Of a stretch of 44,679 nt of DNA, positions 25,009-32,308 are shown in pieces (the stretch's first letter is position 1; each line of letters starts with the position of its first letter). The stretch is from Lachnospiraceae bacterium (GTDB taxonomy: Bacteria; Bacillota; Clostridia; Lachnospirales; Lachnospiraceae). A program made the translations under genes and the position numbers. The stretch lies in contig JAFXQK010000011.1 in NCBI GenBank assembly GCA_017527205.1, positions 1 to 44,679 of the forward strand. Reading direction: 5' to 3'. Below the pieces are notes generated by a model. It was not told the origin of the DNA and ran no database searches. It worked only from the letters and a program-made list of their open reading frames with translations.

Positions 25009-26151
25009 ATGAACTATAGAAAGCTTGGAAAAACTGGATTGCAGGTCAGTGAAATAGGCTTTGGCGGGGAGTGGCTGGAGCGTCATCCGGAGGAGGATGG
25101 CGTTGCGTTGATCAAATATGCTGCACAGAAGGGCATCAATGTTATTGATTGCTGGATGGCTGATCCGAAGTCGCGCGACATTATTGGCAAGGCGATGGAG
25201 GGGAATCGCTCTCACTGGATTGTGCAGGGACATATTGGTTCCACGTGGCAAAACGGCCAGTATGTACGAACGAGGGACATGAAATATGTTGTTCCGGCGT
25301 TTGAGGATCTTTTGAAAAGACTTCGGACGGACTATGTTGATCTTGGAATGATTCATTACGTGGACGCAAGAGAGGATTGGGACAAGATCCTAAATTCAGA
25401 TTTTCTCAGATATGTAAAGGAGCTCAAGGAGAGCGGTAAAATTCGTCACATTGGTTTATCGACGCATAATCCCGTCATCGCAAAGCTGGCCGTGGAATCG
25501 GGTTTTGTTGAGATGCTTCTTTTCTCCATCAATCCTGCATTCGACATGCGTCCTGCGACGGAGGAGATTGATGATCTTTTCGGAGAATATGACACAGCGC
25601 TGTCTGGCATTGATCCTGAGCGCGCCTCCCTCTACCAGCTCTGCGAGGAAAAGGAAATTGGAATTACCGTCATGAAGGGATACTTTGGCGGGAAATTATT
25701 TGATGCGAAAACCTCACCCTTTGGCGTGGCCTTTACGCCCGAGCAGTGCCTGCACTATGCCTTGACCAGACCTGGCGTTTCTTCGGTGCTCTGTGGGTAT
25801 GATACGAAGGAGCAGGTTGATGCAGCCGTGGCCTATGAGACGGCCACGGACAAGGAAAAGGATTATGCCTCCGTCATTGCGTCCGCGCCCCTGCATTCCT
25901 ATCGGGGCCAGTGTACCTATTGCGGGCATTGCAAGCCTTGTCCCGTAAACATTGACATAGCGATGGTGAATAAATTCTATGATTTGGCAACGCAGCAGCC
26001 GACCGTGCCTGAGAGCGTGAGATCGCACTACGAGGCGCTTGGCGTTACTGCCAGTGCCTGCATCGGTTGCAGAGGCTGCGAGAGCCGATGTCCCTTTGGC
26101 GTTGCAATTGCGGATCGCATGAAGAAAACGGCAGAGGTATTTGGGAAATAA
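25009..26151 (+). CDS. Aldo/keto reductase-fold protein with C-terminal 2[4Fe-4S] ferredoxin domain
   Basis: 380 residues from ATG 25009 (AAGGGAGGT, 6 bases upstream). The first 280 residues form an AKR TIM barrel (KLGKTGLQVSEIGFGG, YVDLGMIHYVD, IRHIGLSTHNP, GITVMKGYFGGKL). The tail holds two cluster motifs, CTYCGHCKPCP and CIGCRGCESRCPF. The usual AKR tetrad appears altered: the Asp of NVIDCW and the His of GMIHYVD are present, but the stretch that normally holds Tyr (DTAxxYG) reads DCWMADPKS and the one with Lys (TK) reads QGHIG. So it may use ferredoxin-linked chemistry other than NADPH carbonyl reduction. Substrate unknown. Confidence 0.9.
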   Translation: MNYRKLGKTGLQVSEIGFGGEWLERHPEEDGVALIKYAAQKGINVIDCWMADPKSRDIIGKAMEGNRSHWIVQGHIGSTWQNGQYVRTRDMKYVVPAFEDLLKRLRTDYVDLGMIHYVDAREDWDKILNSDFLRYVKELKESGKIRHIGLSTHNPVIAKLAVESGFVEMLLFSINPAFDMRPATEEIDDLFGEYDTALSGIDPERASLYQLCEEKEIGITVMKGYFGGKLFDAKTSPFGVAFTPEQCLHYALTRPGVSSVLCGYDTKEQVDAAVAYETATDKEKDYASVIASAPLHSYRGQCTYCGHCKPCPVNIDIAMVNKFYDLATQQPTVPESVRSHYEALGVTASACIGCRGCESRCPFGVAIADRMKKTAEVFGK

Positions 26152-26181
26152 AGGTTGTGGGAATGAGAAAGGCGGAGGAGC

Positions 26182-26523
26182 ATGAACGGAGTCAGGATCA
26201 TAATTCTAGCGGCCATTCTTATCTATTTGGGAGCTAAATTATTTCAGCGCTGGTACAATTCCTATGCGATCAAGGAATGCGTAAATACGGTTCAAGGATC
26301 CTATGTGTTTACCAATGAATCCACCTATTTGAGACAGGCGGTATATTACCACGTGTACGAGTATTACGTCGACGGAGAGGTATACCTTGTGGAGCTTAAT
26401 AAACCTGGAAAGTGCTATCAGGGTGTCCCTAAGATCGACATCCAGTACAATCCGCAGGATCCGACAGTATGCTTCATAGACGGTGTGCGCGGAAGAGTCT
26501 TGCCAAAACGCCATAGTGAATGA
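26182..26523 (+). CDS. Small single-pass membrane protein, DUF3592-like
   Basis: 113 residues with one N-terminal helix (about 5-20) and a soluble domain that resembles DUF3592: YHVYEYYVDGEVYLVEL...GKCYQGVPKIDIQYNPQDPTVCFI. GGCGGAGGAGC precedes the ATG. It starts 30 bases after the reductase and overlaps the ATP-grasp gene by 4 bases, so the three are likely one operon. No function is known for the family. Confidence 0.75.
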   Translation: MNGVRIIILAAILIYLGAKLFQRWYNSYAIKECVNTVQGSYVFTNESTYLRQAVYYHVYEYYVDGEVYLVELNKPGKCYQGVPKIDIQYNPQDPTVCFIDGVRGRVLPKRHSE

Positions 26524-27464
26524 GTATGAAAGAACAGATCGTGAGTAAGGAAAGAATGGTCACAAGGCAAAGAGAGGGGGATTTACCTGTGCAATGTTTT
26601 TCTGACATCAATTTCATATTCTGCAATCATCCATTGCATCAGCGGCAGGTAGACGAAGATTACAAGGAAGAGTATCTGGCGGCGTCCAAGGAGCATGCCT
26701 GTGCGCTGTTTAGTTATGAAGACCTTGAAATGGGAAAGCTCTCGCTCTATGGATCAGAAATTACGGGAACGACGATCTATCGCGGATGGATGATGCGTCC
26801 GGAACTGTACAGAACCTTTTATGACAAGCTGATGGCAAAAGGTATTACGCTGATCAATTCACCGGCGGAATATGAAAAATACCACATGCTCCCTGGTTGG
26901 TATGAGGATTTCAAGGATGAAACAGCCAAGACAGTCTGGGAAAATCAGGGGACATTAGTCTCCGCAATGGCACTGACGAAAGGCCTGACGGGATCGTATA
27001 TTGTCAAGGATTTCGTCAAGAGCAGAAAGCATGAATGGCAGGATGCCTGCTTTATTGAGGACATCGAAAATACGGCGAATGCCGAAAGAGTCATTGGTAA
27101 TTTTATAGAACGCCAGGGCTCCACCCTCGCTGGAGGCGTTGTTCTGCGGAAGTTCGAAAAGCTTAGATCCATAGGATTTCATGAGAAGAGCGGAATGCCG
27201 ATATCGGAAGAATACCGCGTGTTCATCTATGGCGGACAAGTCCTGATCATGGATGATTACTGGCAGGCGGACAAGGCTTTGCACATATCCGATGAAGAGT
27301 GCCTTTGGATAGAAGCGAACGCGAAGAAGGTGAAGAGCCATTTTGTCACGATGGACATCGCCAGACGCGAGGACGGAAGACTGATCATCATGGAACTGGG
27401 AGACGGACAAGTATCTGGATTGCAGCAGATAAAGGCGGAAGAGTTCTACAAGGCGTTTGGATGA
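26520..27464 (+). CDS. ATP-grasp protein of the R2K (former DUF4343) type
   Basis: 314 residues. It resembles the R2K ATP-grasp clade: TGTTIYRGWMMRPELYRTFYDKL, LINSPAEYEKYHMLPGWYE, SYIVKDFVKSRKHEW, LRKFEKLRSIGF, EYRVFIYGGQVLIM and the C-terminal metal/ATP-binding MELGDGQVSGL. ATP-grasp enzymes activate a carboxylate as acyl phosphate and ligate it to an amine or thiol; this clade has been linked to peptide tagging and phage or conflict systems, but no substrate is known for this one. Two in-frame starts are possible (26520 and ATG 26526). It overlaps the small membrane protein by 4 bases. Confidence 0.82.
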   Translation: MSMKEQIVSKERMVTRQREGDLPVQCFSDINFIFCNHPLHQRQVDEDYKEEYLAASKEHACALFSYEDLEMGKLSLYGSEITGTTIYRGWMMRPELYRTFYDKLMAKGITLINSPAEYEKYHMLPGWYEDFKDETAKTVWENQGTLVSAMALTKGLTGSYIVKDFVKSRKHEWQDACFIEDIENTANAERVIGNFIERQGSTLAGGVVLRKFEKLRSIGFHEKSGMPISEEYRVFIYGGQVLIMDDYWQADKALHISDEECLWIEANAKKVKSHFVTMDIARREDGRLIIMELGDGQVSGLQQIKAEEFYKAFG

Positions 27465-27488
27465 ATAATTCATATAAATGATTTTTGT

Positions 27489-27520
27489 AATATCCTCACC
27501 ATTATGGTGGGGATATTTTA
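27489..27520 (+). terminator. Terminator after the ATP-grasp gene
   Basis: AATATCCTCACC / GGTGGGGATATT (27489-27500 and 27506-27517) with one G-T pair and a 5-base loop, followed by TTATTTTG. Confidence 0.85.
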
Positions 27521-27575
27521 TTTTGTACCATGTTATGATTTATATGATTATGCTGCATAATGGCTTAAGAATCTG

Positions 27576-27604
27576 TTGACTTTTTCAGAGAAATTCCGTA
27601 TAAT
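27576..27604 (+). promoter_or_regulatory. Promoter of the Rpn-family gene
   Basis: TTGACT (27576-27581), a 17-bp spacer and TATAAT (27599-27604). The leader to 27813 is about 200 bases and holds a 9-bp inverted repeat GCCGATTAT / ATAATCGGC (27667-27675 and 27737-27745). I do not recognise a riboswitch in it. Confidence 0.75.
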
Positions 27605-27812
27605 TCATTTATCTGAAATGCGACCCTTCAGAGGATGCATTTCTTTCACTTCTAATTGGCGTTTCTGCCGATTATCCATTTTTTTGAGGATGCGGAGGCT
27701 TATTTGTCGTACGCTTTTTAACGATGGAACAAGCGAATAATCGGCTGACCATAAGTGTCCTCGAAAGATTTATTTTACAAGCGCATGGCGCAGAAGGAGG
27801 ATTTGGGAACTT

Positions 27813-28850
27813 ATGGGAAAGAACGACATCATGACAAACACGTACCTGAAAAAGGCGGAAAGGTCGGCAGACCTGATCAACTGTTATGTCTGTAATGGAA
27901 AACAGCTTGTGACGGCGGAGGACATAAGGCTGATTGAAAACGTGCATTACAGGGTGACTGAAGAAAAGACGACAGGGATTACGCGGAAGAAAAAATGTGG
28001 AGACAAAAGGCGACGAAACCAACAATTGCAGCTTGGCGTGGTGAACATGGATTTGGTGGAGGAAGTCAGGTTTGGGATGAGGGTTGCCATTATTTCCACG
28101 GAGAATCAGACAAACGTGCATTATGCCATGCCGATCCGTATGTTGAATGAGGAAGCGATCATGTATCATGAACAGTGGCAGGAGATTGCGTTAGAACACG
28201 AGAAAAAGAAAAACCTAAAGGGTGCGGAATACATGTCAGGGATGGCGAAGGGGGAAAAGGTAAGACCTGTGGTATTGCTTGTGGTTTATTGGGGAAAGGA
28301 GGAATGGAACGGGCCTAGGAACCTTCGTGAGATGATCGATGAAGAAGGGTATCCTGAGGAAATAAGGAACATGATAACGGACTATCCGCTGCACCTAGTG
28401 GAAGTCAGAAAGAAGGGAGTCGGAGAGGAATTTAAGTCGGACTTACGGGAAGTCTTTGGGTTTTTACAAAGAGCGGAGGATGCGGATCAGTTGGCGGCGT
28501 ATGTCGAAGAAAACAGGGAAGCTTTCCGACATATGGCTTCGGACGCATGCAGGACGCTGGAGGTCATGGGAAACATGGAAATCCTTAAATATGATGACGG
28601 GGACAAAGAAGATGACACTGGAGAGGAGGTGACATATGACGTGTGCAAGGCAATACAAGACATGATGGAGCAAAGCAGACAAAAAGGAATTGAGAAAGGA
28701 ATTGAGAAAGGGATTGAGAAAGGAATTGAGCAAAGCATGTGCATTTATGTTACCATGCTTATGAAAAACATGAATTGGACGGAAGAAATGGCATGTAAGG
28801 CACTTGACGTAACCCCAGAGGAGTATAGGGCGGCGCGTTCAAAGATGTAA
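27813..28850 (+). CDS. Rpn / PD-(D/E)XK nuclease-family transposase-like protein
   Basis: 345 residues. It has the layout of the Rpn/PF12784 family: a nuclease-like N-terminal half (VEEVRFGMRVAIISTENQTNVHYAMPIRMLNEEAIMYHEQWQEIALEH, VRPVVLLVVYWGKEEWNGPRNLREM) and a C-terminal helical region with the repeats KGIEKGIEKGIEKGIE, followed by a short tail ending YRAARSKM. Family members nick DNA and raise recombination frequency; the usual N-terminal FKxxF... start of the family is not clear here, so catalysis is uncertain. AAGGAGG precedes the ATG. Low-complexity lysine/glutamate repeats and phase variation are typical for the family. Confidence 0.82.
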   Translation: MGKNDIMTNTYLKKAERSADLINCYVCNGKQLVTAEDIRLIENVHYRVTEEKTTGITRKKKCGDKRRRNQQLQLGVVNMDLVEEVRFGMRVAIISTENQTNVHYAMPIRMLNEEAIMYHEQWQEIALEHEKKKNLKGAEYMSGMAKGEKVRPVVLLVVYWGKEEWNGPRNLREMIDEEGYPEEIRNMITDYPLHLVEVRKKGVGEEFKSDLREVFGFLQRAEDADQLAAYVEENREAFRHMASDACRTLEVMGNMEILKYDDGDKEDDTGEEVTYDVCKAIQDMMEQSRQKGIEKGIEKGIEKGIEQSMCIYVTMLMKNMNWTEEMACKALDVTPEEYRAARSKM

Positions 28851-28873
28851 TAACCATCTGGTACATGAAAAAG

Positions 28874-29012
28874 TATGCCCAAGGGGACGGTTCTCGTTGG
28901 CACCCTTTGGCATTTCTGAGATGACTAGAAAATAAGATTAAAATGGCGAGCCCTGGATGATAGGCTCGCCATAATATACTATGTGCCAAAGAGAACCGTC
29001 CCTAATGGCATA
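28874..29012. mobile_element. 139-bp palindromic element (MITE-like) with internal hairpin
   Basis: Arms of about 30 bp at 28874-28903 and 28983-29012 are inverted copies: the inner 20 bp match at 19 positions (core GGGACGGTTCTC-TTGGCAC) and TATGCC matches at the tips. Inside is a perfect 10-bp hairpin ATGGCGAGCC / GGCTCGCCAT (28943-28952 and 28963-28972). The core AAAGAGAACCGTCCC is related to AAAGAACCGTCCC at 43626-43639. It lies between the Rpn-like gene and the convergent pgi gene and may also act as terminator. Confidence 0.65.
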
Positions 29013-29014
29013 GT

Positions 29015-30595
29015 TTAGATTTCGAACATGTCGCTAAATTCCTTCAACGCACCGTCGGTCTCGTGTGCAAGTACCTTCTTTGCAAGTACCTTTCCGAGCT
29101 GAACGCCTTCCTGATCGAAGCTGTTGACGTTCCAAAGGAAGCCCTGGAACATAATCTTGTTCTCGAAATGGGAGAGCAGTGCGCCCATGGTCTCAGGGGT
29201 CAGTCTGTCGCCAACGATAATGCTGGAAGGACGATTGCCGGCAAACTTCTTATTGTTGTCCTCGTTATCCTTGCCGCATGCGAATGCCATGATCTGAGCC
29301 ACAACATTTGCGCAGAGCTTCTTCTGACTGGTGCTGCCCTGAATGTTCACGTCAACGCCAAGTTGACTCTCCTTGAAGCCGATGAACTGCAAAGGAACGA
29401 TGTCAGTTCCCTGATGAAGCAGCTGGTAGAAGGAGTGCTGACCATTGGTTCCGGGTTCGCCAAAGAGTACGGGACCGGTAGGATAGTCTACGGGCTCGCC
29501 AAAGCGGTTCACTGACTTGCCATTGGATTCCATGTCAGCCTGCTGCAGATGTGCGGGGAAACGGCTGAGTGCCTGAGAATAAGGCAAAACTGCCGTGGCG
29601 GGGAAGCCAAGCACGTTTCTCTCATATACGCCGATCAGGGCATCGAGAAGTGCAGGATTCTCCTTGATGTTTGCATTTGTTGCAAGCTTGTCCTCAGCGG
29701 CAGCGCCGTCAAGGAAACGAGCAAATACTTCGGGAGTGTATGCCAGGGAGAGGATTGCGCCGCCTACCGCGGAGGTCGAGGAGAATCTTCCGCCGATGTA
29801 ATCATCCATAAAGAAGGCGCGAAGGTAATCGCTGCTGGTGGCAAGGGGCGAGGTCTCGCTCGTTACGGCTACCATGTGCTTGGAAGCGTCGAGGCCTGCA
29901 TTCTTCAGCGCATCCTTGACAAAGGACTCATTGGTCAGGGTCTCCAGCGTCGTACCGGACTTAGAAACCAGAACGAACAGGGAGTGTGCTACGTCGATAC
30001 CTGCAAGAACTGCAGCCGCGTCATCAGGATCTACATTGCTGATGAACTTTGCTTCCATGTTAAAGTTCCCGGTCTGCTTCGCCCAGTTTTCGAGTGCAAG
30101 ATAAATTGCGCGAGGGCCAAGGTCGGAACCACCGATACCGATCTGAACCACCGTCGTGAACTTCTCTCCAGCACCGTTCGTGATTTTTCCTGCATGAACG
30201 TCATTTGCGAATTCTTCGATCTTTTTCTGCTGTGTCACATAGAAGTCTCTCTTATTCACGCCGTCCTTTACGACCGTGTCGCCAAGCTGGCCACGGGTCA
30301 GCTGATGCAGCACCAGTCTTTTCTCACCAGTATTGATCACTTCGCCGTTATACAGCGCTGCATATTTCTCCAAAAGCTGCGCTTCGTCGGCCAGATTCTT
30401 CAGGCCATCCAGAACATTGTCATCTACGGCCTTTGCTGCATAAACATAGGTCATGCCCTCCGCCATGGGCATCTGGTAGCTCTTAACTCTCTTTGCTCCG
30501 GACTCACCGGCCATCACGTCCTTAAGGCTGACCTTTTCCTTCTTCGTAAGCTCCTGAAACGAAGCGAGCGTCGTAAGGTTCTTCCATGAAATCAT
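29015..30595 (-). CDS. pgi: Glucose-6-phosphate isomerase
   Basis: 526 residues. Typical motifs: IGGSDLGPRAIYLAL, the SIS phosphosugar-binding VSKSGTTLETLTN, the GGRFSSTSAVGG signature, and the late QEGVQLGKVLAKK with its catalytic Lys. It interconverts glucose-6-phosphate and fructose-6-phosphate in glycolysis. The ATG at 30593-30595 follows AGGAGGTACATACA. Promoter listed separately. Length is normal for the family and no disruption is seen. Confidence 0.96.
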   Translation of the reverse strand: MISWKNLTTLASFQELTKKEKVSLKDVMAGESGAKRVKSYQMPMAEGMTYVYAAKAVDDNVLDGLKNLADEAQLLEKYAALYNGEVINTGEKRLVLHQLTRGQLGDTVVKDGVNKRDFYVTQQKKIEEFANDVHAGKITNGAGEKFTTVVQIGIGGSDLGPRAIYLALENWAKQTGNFNMEAKFISNVDPDDAAAVLAGIDVAHSLFVLVSKSGTTLETLTNESFVKDALKNAGLDASKHMVAVTSETSPLATSSDYLRAFFMDDYIGGRFSSTSAVGGAILSLAYTPEVFARFLDGAAAEDKLATNANIKENPALLDALIGVYERNVLGFPATAVLPYSQALSRFPAHLQQADMESNGKSVNRFGEPVDYPTGPVLFGEPGTNGQHSFYQLLHQGTDIVPLQFIGFKESQLGVDVNIQGSTSQKKLCANVVAQIMAFACGKDNEDNNKKFAGNRPSSIIVGDRLTPETMGALLSHFENKIMFQGFLWNVNSFDQEGVQLGKVLAKKVLAHETDGALKEFSDMFEI

Positions 30596-30657
30596 TGTAT
30601 GTACCTCCTGTATTGATTTACTTTTCTTTCCTAAAACATGATAATGCTTTAACTAGA

Positions 30658-30686
30658 ATTATAACTGATTGGAAAGGCATATTCAA
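30658..30686 (-). promoter_or_regulatory. Sigma-A promoter of pgi
   Basis: On the minus strand: TTGAAT (30681-30686), a 17-bp spacer and TATAAT (30658-30663). Confidence 0.8.
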
Positions 30687-30759
30687 GAGAAACTGGACAA
30701 GATAGAAGAGATTTTGTAAGTATCTTACAAAGTTATGCGCATGCTTATATGTAAGCGTA

Positions 30760-30806
30760 TTGACAACTAGAGACTATTGTGATAGTCTAGACTATATAGA
30801 TAGTCT
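30760..30806 (+). promoter_or_regulatory. Promoter with two abutting BlaI-type operators
   Basis: TTGACA (30760-30765) is followed by two perfect 18-bp dyads placed head to tail: AGACTAT-TGTG-ATAGTCT (30771-30788) and AGACTAT-ATAG-ATAGTCT (30789-30806). A weak -10, TAGTCT (30783-30788), lies in the first. The same dyad with one change lies upstream of the blaI-like gene at 34710. Binding by that BlaI homologue is inferred from the shared sequence. Confidence 0.8.
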
Positions 30807-30831
30807 GATAGAACTAATGGAGGTGACGCGT

Positions 30832-31860
30832 ATGAAAAAAAGAATTGCTATGATGCTTAGTTATATTCTTATTTTATTTTGCATGCTACAGAACTCCGTT
30901 GTACATGCGAATGGTGCAGATATCGGTAAGATTACGGAACCATATGATTATCCCATTAAGCCAGGAACGGAGGAATGGCGGGCATTACCTTCTGTGGTCG
31001 AGAGGAGGGAAGCATGTGAGATTCCACAGGAAGTGCTGGGTCGCATGACCACGGATGCTTTGGCAGAATCAGTCATTACTTATCCTTTTTTGATTGATGC
31101 GCTTGGTTGTTTTGGTAGTTTCGAGACGGGAATCAATTGGATTGCAACCTACTTTTCAGGGATAGATGAATTGCTATCCAGACCAGGTGCCTGCGATTCC
31201 CTTCGTGAATACCTTGTCAGGGAAAAAGACCGGTATGACACGCTTTCTGCCATGGATTTAAGTGATAAAACGATAGAACAGATGAGGAAGTGTTGTGAAT
31301 ATGAATGCGCCATACAGTTATTAGAATACATAGAATCTCAGACATCTGATGAATTGGAAATTGGAACGACGCGATATTATTTGACAGTGACTCATACGCC
31401 AAAGGGTTCTGACGTGGATGTATATGCGGGATTTACATGGGATATTCATAACAAAAGCTACTTGCAGGCAGTTCAAGAATTTCAGGTACTTTTGAATAAT
31501 TACCCCAGCGCCTCAGAAGTGTATAGTGATTCTTGCAATCCAAGTTATAATTGTCATTCTTACGCCTGGTATAGCCAGCTAAGCTCGAATACATATTGGA
31601 TCAATGATCCAGCCCCTTATATTACGGATGGAAGTTATATTTCTACTTATCCGACGGCTGGATGCAGGATTGTGTACTACAATTCAAATTACTATATTCC
31701 GAATATGCATTCAGGAATTATCCAAACAGTCGGAGCATCACCCAGCACCACTACTGAAAAATCAAAATGGGGATGTTATGGGTTATGTTCCCATTATGTT
31801 GATGATTGTCCATATTATTCCTCTTCCGCATTATCATATTGGGTATTAAATCCAAACTAG
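30832..31860 (+). CDS. Exported Cys/His protein, papain-like (NlpC/P60-type) candidate
   Basis: 342 residues from ATG 30832 (GGAGGTGACGCGT upstream). Signal peptide about residues 1-25 (MLSYILILFCMLQNSVVHA). The second half has YNCHSYAWYSQ with Cys241-His242, then WINDPAPYITDGSY and MHSGII with His293. A Cys followed some 50 residues later by a His with a small residue after it is the usual layout of NlpC/P60 and related papain-fold amidases, so this is a candidate hydrolase or transferase acting on the cell surface. The N-terminal 150 residues look helical. It is first in an operon controlled by two BlaI-type operators. AT-rich compared with pgi. I recognise the pattern, not a named family. 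Confidence 0.7.
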   Translation: MKKRIAMMLSYILILFCMLQNSVVHANGADIGKITEPYDYPIKPGTEEWRALPSVVERREACEIPQEVLGRMTTDALAESVITYPFLIDALGCFGSFETGINWIATYFSGIDELLSRPGACDSLREYLVREKDRYDTLSAMDLSDKTIEQMRKCCEYECAIQLLEYIESQTSDELEIGTTRYYLTVTHTPKGSDVDVYAGFTWDIHNKSYLQAVQEFQVLLNNYPSASEVYSDSCNPSYNCHSYAWYSQLSSNTYWINDPAPYITDGSYISTYPTAGCRIVYYNSNYYIPNMHSGIIQTVGASPSTTTEKSKWGCYGLCSHYVDDCPYYSSSALSYWVLNPN

Positions 31861-31975
31861 TGAATGAGGACAGGTGAATTATTTGAAAAAGCTAAACATG
31901 ATTCAATAAAATGATGGTAAGACATGTTATCTCAAATAAATTTTTAGTTAAAAGATAATTTAGGAGGAAAACAAT

Positions 31976-32308
31976 ATGAAGAAAACAGTCGCTACAATTT
32001 GTATGGTTCTATTTGTGCTCATTAGTAGTACCAGTATAGTATATGCATCATGTCCACATCCGAATGCAAATGGAGGCGATCACCTTTATGAGGGACATAA
32101 AGTTACGGGAGGACATTTTGAGGATATGGGTTATCATGAGCATTTTATCGGAATTGGAGAAGACGGAAACCCTATTATTGCATATCACTGCCATGTGACA
32201 AATCAATACCAACATTGTGTGCTGGTTTGCTATCACTGTGGCGCGGAGAAGCCTAATAGTGCACATGTACATTTAGAAGCTATTATTCATCATTTAGGAG
32301 AGTATTAA
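31976..32308 (+). CDS. Small secreted His/Cys-rich protein
   Basis: 110 residues with a signal peptide (cleavage after YAS, about residue 25). The mature part of about 85 residues has 13 His and 6 Cys, including CPHP, HEHFIG, CHVTNQYQHCVLVC and CYHCG, arranged like metal-binding or disulfide-bonded pairs. TTAGGAGG precedes the ATG. Its stop codon abuts the start of the next gene. Not a family I can name; binding of zinc or copper outside the cell is a guess from composition. Confidence 0.65.
   Translation: MKKTVATICMVLFVLISSTSIVYASCPHPNANGGDHLYEGHKVTGGHFEDMGYHEHFIGIGEDGNPIIAYHCHVTNQYQHCVLVCYHCGAEKPNSAHVHLEAIIHHLGEY

Noticed and set aside
28677..28731. CRISPR-like array
   Set aside because: The units are contiguous 12-bp in-frame coding repeats without spacers.
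29549..30589. Long open frame on the plus strand opposite pgi
   Set aside because: It is the antisense frame of a well-conserved pgi gene; no promoter or family match, and pgi has its own promoter and ribosome site.
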